Source: CAZNDN01 sp964571815
GTDB taxonomy: Bacteria > Fibrobacterota > Chitinivibrionia > Chitinivibrionales > WJKA01
Length of the DNA stretch: 12,580 bases
Assembly (NCBI GenBank): GCA_964571815.1
Contig: CAZNDN010000118.1
Coordinates: 1 to 12,580, forward strand
Direction: 5' to 3'
Shown here one piece after another: positions 1 to 6,113 of the stretch (its first letter is position 1; each line of letters opens with the position of its first letter). The notes beneath the pieces are model-generated. The model had not been told where the DNA came from. It worked only from the letters and a program-made list of their open reading frames with translations, and made no database searches. Both the position numbers and the translations under genes were made by a program.

Positions 1-849
1 CCGTTCTGCACCTGCACCGCCAAGGGAGCATCGTGCGCGGCCGTGGTCACGGCGGTCAGGCAGCTTGGCGACATCCCGCTCAAACGCGTGGCCCTCGGCG
101 ATGAGTACCTGCGCATGGTGAGAAAGCCCGAACACGGACGCGGACGGGGCATGAATCCCTGTATCGATTGCCGTATCATGAAGATTCGCAAAGCGGGTGA
201 GTACATGCACCGTATCGGCGCATCGTTCCTGTTCACCGGCGAGGTTCTGGGTCAGCGCCCAATGTCGCAGCATCGGAGAGCGCTCGCTCTGATCGACCGG
301 GAATCCGGGTTCGGCGATCGTACCCTTCGACCGCTGTCGGCAATGCACCTGCCTCCGACGGTTCCCGAGCAGCGGGGATGGGTGGACAGAAACAGGTTTC
401 TCGGTCTCTCGGGGAAGACCCGCAGGCCGCAGATGGCGCTTGCCGCGGAGAAGGGAATCGCGGACTACCCGTGTCCGGCGGGCGGTTGCAGGCTGACCGA
501 TCGACATTTTGCCGAGCGGCTGAGCGATTACTTCGCTCACACCGACTCTCCTTCGATCAACGACATGGCCCTGCTGCGCGTGGGACGCCATTTCAGGGCG
601 GAGCGTCTGGAGAAAGTTATCGTCGCGCGCAACGAGGGAGAGGGTGAGATGCTGAAAAAGCTCGCCGGTCCCGACGACCACCTCCTGGTACCGCTTTTCC
701 CGGCTCCCGTCGTGCTTCTCCGCGGCCGGGCGGTGGGTGAAGCCTTGTGCAAACTGCGGCGCTATTCGAAACTTGACGAAGTGGAGAACCCGTCGGTCGT
801 GGACCACTACCGGGGGAGTCGCATGATGCTGCCCCTCCCGGTGTCGTGA
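1..849 (+). CDS. ThiI/MnmA-like tRNA-thiolation ATP-pyrophosphatase, 5'-truncated
   Basis: The reading frame is open from base 1, so the true start and the expected N-terminal SGG-D-S ATP-binding loop lie upstream of the window. The visible part begins PFCTCTAKGASC, a cysteine-rich stretch. It then has MNPCIDCRIMKI and FTGEVLGQRPMSQ, which I recognise from a family annotated variously as ThiI-like or thiouridylase proteins in anaerobes. PCPAGGC follows further on. The C-terminal part (about bases 640-840, LLVPLFPAPVVLLRGRAV) resembles the NFACT-R-type RNA-binding tail of this family. The likely role is ATP-dependent activation of a tRNA uridine for thiolation in the cytoplasm, with the paired cysteines carrying sulfur or an Fe-S cluster; this is from family resemblance only. 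It ends 34 bases before mnmA, probably in the same operon. The exact modified nucleotide cannot be told from sequence. Confidence 0.8.
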   Translation, partial: PFCTCTAKGASCAAVVTAVRQLGDIPLKRVALGDEYLRMVRKPEHGRGRGMNPCIDCRIMKIRKAGEYMHRIGASFLFTGEVLGQRPMSQHRRALALIDRESGFGDRTLRPLSAMHLPPTVPEQRGWVDRNRFLGLSGKTRRPQMALAAEKGIADYPCPAGGCRLTDRHFAERLSDYFAHTDSPSINDMALLRVGRHFRAERLEKVIVARNEGEGEMLKKLAGPDDHLLVPLFPAPVVLLRGRAVGEALCKLRRYSKLDEVENPSVVDHYRGSRMMLPLPVS

Positions 850-883
850 ACGGGGTGTCGGGGGCAGGGAGGAACTGTCGGGG

Positions 884-1999
884 ATGAACCGAAAGCGGAT
901 AATGGCGGCTATGAGCGGCGGCGTTGATTCGTCGGTTGCCGCGTTGCTTCTGAAGGAGCAGGGGCACGACGTTGTTGGTGTCACCATGTGCCTGGGCGTT
1001 GCGAACCATGGCGGCACGACGCGGCAGTGCTGTGGTCCCGAGGCCGTGAAAGATGCTCGCACGGTGTGCGACACGATTGGAATTCCGCATTACGTGATGG
1101 ATTTCTCATCGTACCTGGACAAGTGGGTCGTCCGGAATTTTGTCGACGAGTACGTTGCGGGGCGGACTCCCAATCCGTGCGTGAGATGCAATCGATACCT
1201 GAAATTCGACGTGTTGCTGCGCAAAGCGCGCGCCATGGGCTTCGACGCGCTTGCCACCGGCCACTACGCGAAGATTGTCTCCCACAACGGTGCGCATCGA
1301 TTGATGAGGCCGAGGGACCGAAAGAAAGATCAGACTTATTTTCTGTACGGGATCCCCGGCGAGAACCTTGCCTATATTGAGTTTCCGCTGGGTGAGCTGA
1401 CCAAGGACGAGGTCCGGAGAATCGCCGCGCGTGCCCGCTTTCGGGTAGCGGAAAAACCGGGCAGTCAGGACATCTGTTTTGTCGGTGGAGACTATCGGTC
1501 CATGATTGATGGTTCCCTGATGCTGCCCGGGAGGATCGTGGACCACGACGGCGCGGTGGTCGGGACGCACGAAGGAATTGTCAATTACACGATTGGACAG
1601 AGAAGGGGGCTGGGGATCGCGGCGGGAAGGCCCCGGTACGTGACGGGCATTGACGCTGCGTCCAACACGATTCGTGTCGGCCCCAGGAACGAGCTTCTCA
1701 GTACAGGCCTTTCCGCATCGGCGCTGAACCTGCTCACGGATTGTCTGCCGCATTCACTTTCGTGCCGGATCCGATACGCTCATCCACCTTCGGCCTGTTC
1801 GGTGAGTGTCGATGGAGATCGTGCCGATGTCTCTTTTGCGGTCCCGCAGGAAGCCGTCACGCCGGGGCAATCGGTCGTTTTCTATGACGGCGACACGGTG
1901 CTGGGAGGCGGCGTAATCGATGCGTCGGTGAGCGGGCACCGCGCATTCGGTGAGGACGGGGTTGGACGACAGGAAGAGCACGCATGCGAGGCGCCGTGA
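884..1999 (+). CDS. mnmA: tRNA 2-thiouridine(34) synthase MnmA
   Basis: This 371-residue protein is about the usual MnmA length. The ATP-pyrophosphatase loop SGGVDSS is at residues 11-17. The catalytic cysteine lies in NPCVRCNRYLKF (C99), and its disulfide/persulfide partner is in GSQDICFV (C198). DQTYFLYG, GQRRGLGIA and the C-terminal beta-barrel (YTIGQRRG onward) are all in place. MnmA adenylates U34 of Lys, Glu and Gln tRNAs and inserts sulfur delivered as a persulfide. The ATG is preceded by AGGGAGGA about 10 bases upstream. The 3' end overlaps thiS by 16 bases, which implies cotranscription and coupled translation. The C-terminus (EDGVGRQEEHACEAP) runs past the barrel and is probably poorly ordered. 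No cysteine desulfurase or Tus relay gene lies next to it, so the sulfur donor must come from elsewhere or from the TusA proteins further downstream. Confidence 0.96.
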   Translation: MNRKRIMAAMSGGVDSSVAALLLKEQGHDVVGVTMCLGVANHGGTTRQCCGPEAVKDARTVCDTIGIPHYVMDFSSYLDKWVVRNFVDEYVAGRTPNPCVRCNRYLKFDVLLRKARAMGFDALATGHYAKIVSHNGAHRLMRPRDRKKDQTYFLYGIPGENLAYIEFPLGELTKDEVRRIAARARFRVAEKPGSQDICFVGGDYRSMIDGSLMLPGRIVDHDGAVVGTHEGIVNYTIGQRRGLGIAAGRPRYVTGIDAASNTIRVGPRNELLSTGLSASALNLLTDCLPHSLSCRIRYAHPPSACSVSVDGDRADVSFAVPQEAVTPGQSVVFYDGDTVLGGGVIDASVSGHRAFGEDGVGRQEEHACEAP

Positions 2000-2196
2000 A
2001 GATAACGGTGAATGGGAAGTTGGAGGAGATGAGGGAGAGAATGACGATCGAGGAGTTTCTTCGGGCGAGAAACCTCAATGTCAACCGTGTGGCGGTGGAG
2101 ATCGATCTGGAGATTATCCCGAGAGATCGTTTCCGATCGACCTGTATCGAGGCCGGAAACCGGCTGGAGATTCTCCATTTTGTGGGAGGCGGATGA
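1984..2196 (+). CDS. thiS: thiamin sulfur carrier protein ThiS
   Basis: This 70-residue ubiquitin-fold protein has the ThiS pattern ITVNG near the N-terminus, TIEEFL in the middle and ILHFVGGG at the C-terminus. The terminal glycines are the site that is adenylated and converted to a thiocarboxylate, which donates sulfur to thiazole formation on ThiG. Nothing follows the glycines, so no trimming is needed, unlike the second carrier at 5901. The ATG at 1984 has AGGAAG seven bases upstream; a GTG four codons later is an alternative start. It overlaps mnmA by 16 bases, and its stop overlaps the thiG start (ATGA). No dedicated ThiF lies beside it, so the E1-like enzyme at 7342 is a candidate activator. 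Confidence 0.93.
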   Translation: MRGAVKITVNGKLEEMRERMTIEEFLRARNLNVNRVAVEIDLEIIPRDRFRSTCIEAGNRLEILHFVGGG

Positions 2197-2972
2197 TGGT
2201 TGACGACGATGCTCTGGTCATAGGGGGAGTGCCGGTCGGCTCTCGACTGATAACCGGATCGGGAAAGTACGGGGACGACCGGATTGTCGGAGATGTTGTG
2301 GATGCGGCTCGGTGCGATATCGTCACGGTAGCCTTGAGGCGCGTGGATCTTGATCGACCGGGAGACAGTGTTCTCAGCCATATTCCCGAGGGAAAGATCC
2401 TTCTGCCCAATACTTCGGGCGCCCGTACTGCCCGGGAAGCGGTACGTATTGCCGGTCTCGCCCGGGAGATCGGATGCGGCGACTGGATAAAGATTGAGGT
2501 GATCAACGACAGCAGGTACCTTCTGCCCGATGCCGTGGAGACGATTCGAGCCACTGAGGATCTCGCGAAGCAGGGTTTTATCGTGCTCCCTTACATGACG
2601 CCCGACCTTTCGATTGCTCGTCGGCTGGTGGATGCCGGTGCGGCGGCGGTTATGCCCCTGGGCGCTCCCATCGGAAGCAACAGGGGATTGCGGAGCCTGG
2701 AGTTGCTGAAAATACTGGTCCGGGAGATACCGGTGCCGGTGATCGTGGACGCCGGAATCGGGCGACCGTCGGATGCCGCCCTGGCCATGGAAACCGGGGT
2801 GGACGCGGTTCTGCTCAATACGGCAATCGCCGTGAGCGGTGACCCCGTCGCCATGGCCCGTGCCTTCAAACACGCGGTCATTGCCGGCAGGACGGCATTC
2901 CGTGCGGGCATCGGAGCAGTATCGGCGACGGCCAAACCATCCTCACCTCTCACCGGGTTCCTGGGAGAGTGA
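2193..2972 (+). CDS. thiG: thiazole synthase ThiG
   Basis: ThiG condenses 1-deoxy-D-xylulose 5-phosphate, dehydroglycine and the sulfur of ThiS thiocarboxylate into the thiazole phosphate of thiamin. The 259-residue product is a TIM barrel of the usual length. It has LITGSGKY near the N-terminus, the Schiff-base lysine in DWIKIEV (K100), ILPNTSGARTA, VMPLGAPIGSN and the phosphate-binding VDAGIGRPSDAA. The ATG at 2193 overlaps the thiS stop (ATGA), and a second ATG follows directly at 2196; either is possible, but the first fits coupling. The frame is open further upstream to 1950, but that part lies inside mnmA and thiS and has no ThiG homology. The stop overlaps the thiH start by one base (TGATG). 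Confidence 0.96.
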   Translation: MMVDDDALVIGGVPVGSRLITGSGKYGDDRIVGDVVDAARCDIVTVALRRVDLDRPGDSVLSHIPEGKILLPNTSGARTAREAVRIAGLAREIGCGDWIKIEVINDSRYLLPDAVETIRATEDLAKQGFIVLPYMTPDLSIARRLVDAGAAAVMPLGAPIGSNRGLRSLELLKILVREIPVPVIVDAGIGRPSDAALAMETGVDAVLLNTAIAVSGDPVAMARAFKHAVIAGRTAFRAGIGAVSATAKPSSPLTGFLGE

Positions 2973-4114
2973 TGTCGTTCCTGTCGGTCAAGAATTCGTA
3001 CCGTGGTTTCGACATCAGGAAGTACCTTGCGTCGGTCGACCGGCGCAGGGTTGAGTCGGTGCTCGGGCGGGAACGACTGACCGAACTGGATTTCCTTGCG
3101 CTGCTCTCCGATGCCGCATTGGACTACCTGGAACTCATGGCGCGGAGGGCCTTTGAACTCACTCGCCGCTGCTTCGGCAATGCCGTGGTCCTGTTCACCC
3201 CGATGTACGTTTCGAACTACTGTGACAACACCTGCGCCTACTGTTCCTTCGCACAGACCAACCGGATCGGACGCAGACAACTGAGTATCGAGGAGGTCCG
3301 ACTCGATGGTGAGGAAATCGGCAGGAGCGGTATGAGGCACGTTCTTCTGCTGAGCGGCGAATCGAGACGAACGGCGAGCGTGGAGTACCTCGGAGAATGT
3401 GTCGGCGTTCTCAAAGAGTATTTCTCGTCAATTGCCGTTGAGGTCTACCCACTCACGGAGAGTGAGTACGGCTTGTTGAGGGGGGCTGGAGCGGACTCGC
3501 TGACAATCTACCAGGAGGTCTACGACGAAGAAGTCTACCGGAGGATGCACCAGGGGGGGCCGAAGAGCGACTATGCATTCCGGATCGAGGCGCCGGAGAG
3601 GGCCTGCCGCCGGGACATGCACGCGGTCACGATTGGAGCGCTCCTGGGACTTCAGGACCACCGCACCGAGTCCTTTTTCACCGCCCTGCACCTGAAGTAT
3701 CTCCAGGACACATTCCCGGCGGTCGACGTTGGCGTATCCCTGCCGAGAATCCGTCCGCTGGTGAAAGGGTTCACGATCGAGCACCCGGTCGATGAGCGCC
3801 GGCTTGTTCAGCTCCTGGTAGCCTTTCGCCTCTTTGCCCCCACGGCGGGTATTACGCTGTCGACCCGGGAAGAGGCGAGGTTGCGCGACGGTCTGGTTCC
3901 GCTGGGCGTAACGAAGATGTCGGCCGGGGTCTCGACCGCGGTCGGGGGGCATTCCGGAAGTGCAACGACCGGCCAGTTTGAAATAGCCGATCGGCGCACG
4001 GTCGGCGAAATCCAACAGCGACTGCTGAGCCTGGGATTTCAGCCGGTGATGCATGACTGGAATCACCTGCTGTCGGCCGAGCGGAAGTCGAAAGGTACGT
4101 CCATCCACGTGTGA
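2972..4114 (+). CDS. thiH: 2-iminoacetate synthase ThiH (radical SAM tyrosine lyase)
   Basis: ThiH cleaves tyrosine to p-cresol and dehydroglycine for the ThiG reaction. It uses an oxygen-sensitive [4Fe-4S] cluster and SAM, so its presence instead of ThiO points to anaerobic or low-oxygen life. The radical-SAM triad CDNTCAYC (C84, C88, C91) sits after LFTPMYVSNYC. The family motifs SGE (LLLSGESRR), EVYPL, YQEVYDEEVY, the HMQGGPKSDY-like stretch MHQGGPKSDYAFR, VSLPRIRP, STREEARLRDG and MSAGVSTAVGGH are all present. Length is 380 residues, normal for ThiH. The ATG at 2972 overlaps the thiG stop by one base. A GTG immediately before it (2969) is also possible, but GGGAG at 2963 leaves too little room for it. 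It appears to be the last gene of the thi unit. Confidence 0.96.
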   Translation: MSFLSVKNSYRGFDIRKYLASVDRRRVESVLGRERLTELDFLALLSDAALDYLELMARRAFELTRRCFGNAVVLFTPMYVSNYCDNTCAYCSFAQTNRIGRRQLSIEEVRLDGEEIGRSGMRHVLLLSGESRRTASVEYLGECVGVLKEYFSSIAVEVYPLTESEYGLLRGAGADSLTIYQEVYDEEVYRRMHQGGPKSDYAFRIEAPERACRRDMHAVTIGALLGLQDHRTESFFTALHLKYLQDTFPAVDVGVSLPRIRPLVKGFTIEHPVDERRLVQLLVAFRLFAPTAGITLSTREEARLRDGLVPLGVTKMSAGVSTAVGGHSGSATTGQFEIADRRTVGEIQQRLLSLGFQPVMHDWNHLLSAERKSKGTSIHV

Positions 4115-4262
4115 AAGACGTTCGTGAGGGCTTTGGGGGACATGCCTCTCCCTGAGCGGCCTTCGATGCCGCGTAACGAGGACGCCGGCAAAGCAGTGTG
4201 GGGCACCACGTCCGATGCGGTGAATGGGGGGTGGTTCGAGGAGCAAGGGAGATTTTCATTTT
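4115..4262 (+). other. non-coding stretch after thiH with a GC hairpin
   Basis: No credible gene was found here. A 5-bp GC hairpin (GCGGC at 4156-4160, GCCGC at 4168-4172, 7-base loop) lies about 40 bases after the thiH stop. A weaker long-range stem pairs GGACG at 4180-4184 with CGTCC at 4209-4213. Neither is followed by a run of T, so I cannot call an intrinsic terminator. The GC-rich sequence turns sharply AT-rich at about 4254, where the promoter region begins. Confidence 0.35.
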
Positions 4263-4287
4263 ATACTTGACTTTTCTGACTAAGTAG
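4263..4287 (+). promoter_or_regulatory. IscR-type-1-like (Rrf2 family) operator upstream of the rrf2 gene
   Basis: The left half, ATACTTGACT, fits perfectly the left half of the E. coli IscR type-1 consensus as I recall it (ATASYYGACT). The outer right half, AAGTA, fits its RRSTA. By hand 18 of 25 positions agree; the inner right half (GACT instead of AGTC) does not. The first 11 bases recur exactly at 5853-5863 upstream of the carrier operon. The site contains the -35 hexamer, so a bound Rrf2 protein would block RNA polymerase. The natural binder is the Rrf2 protein encoded at 4484 (autoregulation); this is inferred. Confidence 0.6.
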
Positions 4288-4295
4288 ATTATATT
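4267..4295 (+). promoter_or_regulatory. sigma-70-type promoter for rrf2-cysK
   Basis: TTGACT at 4267-4272, a 17-base spacer, and TATATT at 4290-4295 make a near-consensus housekeeping promoter in an AT-rich island within GC-rich DNA. The predicted start is around 4302, giving a leader of about 180 bases before rrf2. The -35 box lies inside the operator at 4263. Confidence 0.65.
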
Positions 4296-4308
4296 ATAGG
4301 AAACGGGA

Positions 4309-4353
4309 ATGAAACCCTGTCCTTTCAGGTGCCGAACCGGTCCGTTCGGCTGA
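4309..4353 (+). CDS. possible cysteine-containing leader peptide (14 codons)
   Basis: Directly after the promoter an ATG opens a 14-residue frame, MKPCPFRCRTGPFG, ending in TGA at 4351-4353. It has two Cys codons (TGT, TGC). AGGA at 4298-4301 has ribosome-site spacing, but the predicted transcript start (about 4302) would leave it outside the RNA, so translation might be nearly leaderless. The frame lies across the 5' arms of both leader hairpins. A short Cys-containing frame ahead of a cysteine regulon fits a translation-sensing attenuator. Chance open frames of this length are common, so this stays tentative. Confidence 0.25.
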   Translation: MKPCPFRCRTGPFG

Positions 4354-4374
4354 GGAGAAGGAAGGGGACGGTTC
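4331..4374 (+). promoter_or_regulatory. mutually exclusive leader hairpins upstream of rrf2
   Basis: GCCGAAC at 4331-4337 pairs perfectly with GTTCGGC at 4344-4350 (7 bp, 6-base loop). GAACCG at 4334-4339 can instead pair with CGGTTC at 4369-4374. The two stems share bases 4334-4337, so only one can form at a time. No T-run follows either stem, so this is not a classical terminator/antiterminator. It could act on translation or through Rho. I do not recognise a known riboswitch consensus (TPP, SAM-I and cobalamin were considered). Confidence 0.35.
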
Positions 4375-4483
4375 AGAGGGAGGAAGAATAGATTGGACGG
4401 GACGATAGCGGAGCGGCAGGCTGGAGTGCGCGGGGTGTCGGAACAGGATAGCGGGTAACGGATATGCGGAGGGTGCACGGGTC
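4354..4483 (+). other. remainder of the rrf2 leader
   Basis: Together with the promoter and hairpins this makes up the 5' leader. Apart from the 3' arm of the second hairpin (4369-4374), purine-rich sequence and the rrf2 ribosome site (GGAGGG at 4468-4473, 10 bases before the ATG), I see nothing identifiable. Confidence 0.3.
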
Positions 4484-4894
4484 ATGTTTACGGTAAGCAG
4501 GAAAACCAGGTATGCGCTCGTGGCGATGGTGGATCTGGCCGAACGATACCGCCGGGGTCTGATGCAGATACGGGAGGTTGCCGGGAAGCGGAACATTCCA
4601 AAAACGTACCTTGAGCAGATTTTCAACCGACTCGGAAAACATGGCATTGTCAAGAGCACACGTGGAAAGCAGGGGGGATACGAGCTTGCCGTCGATCCGG
4701 GGGAACTTACGGTGGGGCAGGTTATTGAGTCCCTTGAAGGAGAAATCCGGATGGATGGAGACGACGACCCACTGGTATTGAAGAAACTTTACTCGGATAT
4801 TGAGGATGGAATCCGCACTGCCTTGCAGATCACCATTTCGGAGCTTGCGGTGCGGCAGAGAGTTCTGGAACGGCAGCCGATGTTTCACATATAG
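4484..4894 (+). CDS. Rrf2-family transcriptional regulator (CymR-like, cysteine-free)
   Basis: This 136-residue protein has the Rrf2 winged-helix layout. VSRKTRYALVAMVDLA is at the N-terminus, the helix-turn-helix follows (LMQIREVAGKRNIPKTYLEQIFNRL, about residues 26-50), and then the wing STRGKQGGYELA (about 58-69) and LTVGQVIESLEG. The protein has no cysteine at all, so it lacks the three-Cys cluster site of IscR and must sense something other than a Cys-bound Fe-S cluster. It sits immediately upstream of cysK, 15 bases apart. In Firmicutes the Rrf2 protein CymR senses cysteine supply by binding CysK and O-acetylserine; the adjacency here makes the same mechanism plausible but unproven. Its likely targets are the two related operators at 4263 and 5853, that is itself with cysK and the carrier-sulfite reductase operon. 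Confidence 0.92.
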   Translation: MFTVSRKTRYALVAMVDLAERYRRGLMQIREVAGKRNIPKTYLEQIFNRLGKHGIVKSTRGKQGGYELAVDPGELTVGQVIESLEGEIRMDGDDDPLVLKKLYSDIEDGIRTALQITISELAVRQRVLERQPMFHI

Positions 4895-4909
4895 GAGGAG
4901 GGGCACGCG

Positions 4910-5836
4910 ATGAGATTCGCGAACGATATCACCTCGCTGATTGGGCATACCCCTCTGGTGCGCATCAACCATGCACTTCCTTCGGGATCGAACACGGTGC
5001 TGGCCAAGCTGGAGCAGTTCAACCCGTGCGGGTCGGTGAAGGATCGGCCTGCTCTGAGCATGATCGAGGATGCCGAGGAGCGCGGGAAGTTGAAGGCCGG
5101 CGGTACGATTATCGAGGCCACCAGCGGCAACACCGGCATCGCCCTCGCTTTCATAGCGGCTGCCCGCGGCTACAAACTTGTCGTAACCATGCCGGATTCA
5201 ATGAGCTATGAGAGGCGCAAGCTGTTCCTGCTGTTCGGGGCGCGCGTGGAGCTGACCCAGGCGCATCTGGGCATGCGGGGCGCAATCGAGAAGGCGGAAG
5301 AGTTGCGAAGGGAGATTCCCGGTTCCTTCATTGCGAACCAGTTCGGCAATCCGGCGAACCCCCGGGCCCATGAAGAAACAACGGCGATGGAGATCCTGGC
5401 GGATACGGACGGGGCGGTGGATGTCGTTGTCGCTGGTGTGGGTACGGGGGGGACCGTGACGGGGCTGGCCAGGCGCCTGAAGCGCGAGAAACCGTCGGTG
5501 CGCATGGTTGCCGTAGAGCCGGCAGGTTCGCCGGTCCTCGGCGGCGGCAGTCCCGGGCCGCACATGATTCAGGGAATCGGGGCCGGATTCATACCCCCCG
5601 TACTGGACACTTCGCTGGTGGATGAAACGATCTCGGTGACCGACAGCGAGGCGTTTCACCGGGCCGGGACAGTGATCAGAAGTGAGGGTATCCTTGCGGG
5701 GATTTCCTCGGGGGCTGCTCTGTGCGCCACACAGAAATACCTGGAAAGGAGCAAAGCAGAGAAGAAAGTCGTTGTGGTAATCTTCCCGGATACCGGCGAG
5801 CGATACCTGAGCGTGACAGGGTTTGCGGGGCGGTAG
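4910..5836 (+). CDS. cysK: cysteine synthase (O-acetylserine sulfhydrylase)
   Basis: This PLP enzyme makes cysteine from O-acetylserine and sulfide, or possibly a carrier-bound sulfur. Its 308 residues are the normal length. ITSLIGHTPLVRI opens the protein, and the PLP lysine is K44 in GSVKDR. The substrate loop TSGNTG is followed by MPDSMSYERRKLFLLFGA, the phosphate-binding GVGTGGT, and PHMIQGIGAGFIP with ISSGAA toward the C-terminus. The PHMIQGIGAGFIP stretch is typical of CysK rather than of the O-phosphoserine-using CysM of mycobacteria. A strong AGGAGGAGGGG precedes the ATG. It is cotranscribed with the Rrf2 regulator and lies 64 bases upstream of the carrier gene. That neighbourhood recalls the mycobacterial cysM-cysO-mec cluster, so use of a protein thiocarboxylate cannot be excluded. 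Confidence 0.95.
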   Translation: MRFANDITSLIGHTPLVRINHALPSGSNTVLAKLEQFNPCGSVKDRPALSMIEDAEERGKLKAGGTIIEATSGNTGIALAFIAAARGYKLVVTMPDSMSYERRKLFLLFGARVELTQAHLGMRGAIEKAEELRREIPGSFIANQFGNPANPRAHEETTAMEILADTDGAVDVVVAGVGTGGTVTGLARRLKREKPSVRMVAVEPAGSPVLGGGSPGPHMIQGIGAGFIPPVLDTSLVDETISVTDSEAFHRAGTVIRSEGILAGISSGAALCATQKYLERSKAEKKVVVVIFPDTGERYLSVTGFAGR

Positions 5837-5852
5837 ATGTTCTTTTTGCACG

Positions 5853-5877
5853 ATACTTGACTTACTTGGTCGGGGTA
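5853..5877 (+). promoter_or_regulatory. second IscR-type-1-like operator upstream of the carrier operon
   Basis: ATACTTGACTT is identical to the first 11 bases of the operator at 4263. It is followed by GGTCGGGGTA, matching the AGTCRRSTA right half of the IscR type-1 consensus (recalled from memory) with one extra G. This gives a better dyad than the site at 4263. The position between cysK and the carrier gene suggests control of the downstream operon by the Rrf2 protein at 4484. Confidence 0.6.
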
Positions 5878-5884
5878 CTTTAGT
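5857..5884 (+). promoter_or_regulatory. probable promoter for the carrier-metY-sulfite reductase operon
   Basis: TTGACT at 5857-5862 is a good -35 box placed exactly as in the rrf2 promoter. The -10 is weak: TTTAGT at 5879-5884 with a 16-base spacer. A start near 5891 would leave a very short leader before the ATG at 5901, so the exact start is unsure. Read-through from cysK is also possible. Confidence 0.4.
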
Positions 5885-5900
5885 TGCGAGGGTGAATATC

Positions 5901-6113
5901 ATGAAGGTGAGAATCAATGGTGAAGAGACGGTTGTTGGCGAAGAGGCGGTCTCGGTATCACGCCTGCTTGAGCTGAACAACGTAGAAATGCCCGACATGG
6001 TCTCGGTACAGCTCAACGGCGGCTTCGTGGATCGTGAGGAGTTTGGCCGGACAACCGTCGCGGAAGGAGATGAAGTCGATTTTTTGTACTTCATGGGAGG
6101 GGGGCGCCGATAG
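5901..6113 (+). CDS. hcyS: ThiS/MoaD-like sulfur carrier with blocked C-terminus (HcyS-like)
   Basis: This 70-residue ubiquitin-fold carrier begins MKVRINGEE, has SVSRLLELNN and FVDREEF in the middle, and ends DFLYFMGGGRR. The two arginines after the glycines mean the Gly-Gly end is not free, so a peptidase must remove them before adenylation. A JAMM peptidase is encoded three genes downstream. Carriers with short tails are known for HcyS of Wolinella succinogenes (methionine synthesis) and differ from the tail-free ThiS at 1984. The ATG at 5901 has GAGGGTG just upstream; the frame extends upstream to 5823, but that part overlaps the cysK end and the operator. The stop overlaps the metY start by one base (TAGTG), pointing to coupled translation. 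The role as donor for MetY is from pathway analogy; supply of CysK is a weaker guess. Confidence 0.85.
   Translation: MKVRINGEETVVGEEAVSVSRLLELNNVEMPDMVSVQLNGGFVDREEFGRTTVAEGDEVDFLYFMGGGRR

Noticed and set aside
1970..1990. TPP riboswitch before thiS
   Set aside because: thiS overlaps mnmA, leaving no leader, and no CTGAGA/ACCTGA-type core was seen near it; any such element would be upstream of the window.
1950..2192. Longer N-terminus for ThiG
   Set aside because: It lies over the mnmA end and all of thiS; the ThiG family starts at about the ATG at 2193, which couples to the thiS stop.
1857..2873. 338-residue minus-strand frame across mnmA, thiS and thiG
   Set aside because: It is antisense to three well-supported genes and shows no recognisable domain.
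4156..4213. Rho-independent terminator after thiH
   Set aside because: GC hairpins exist, but none is followed by a run of T.
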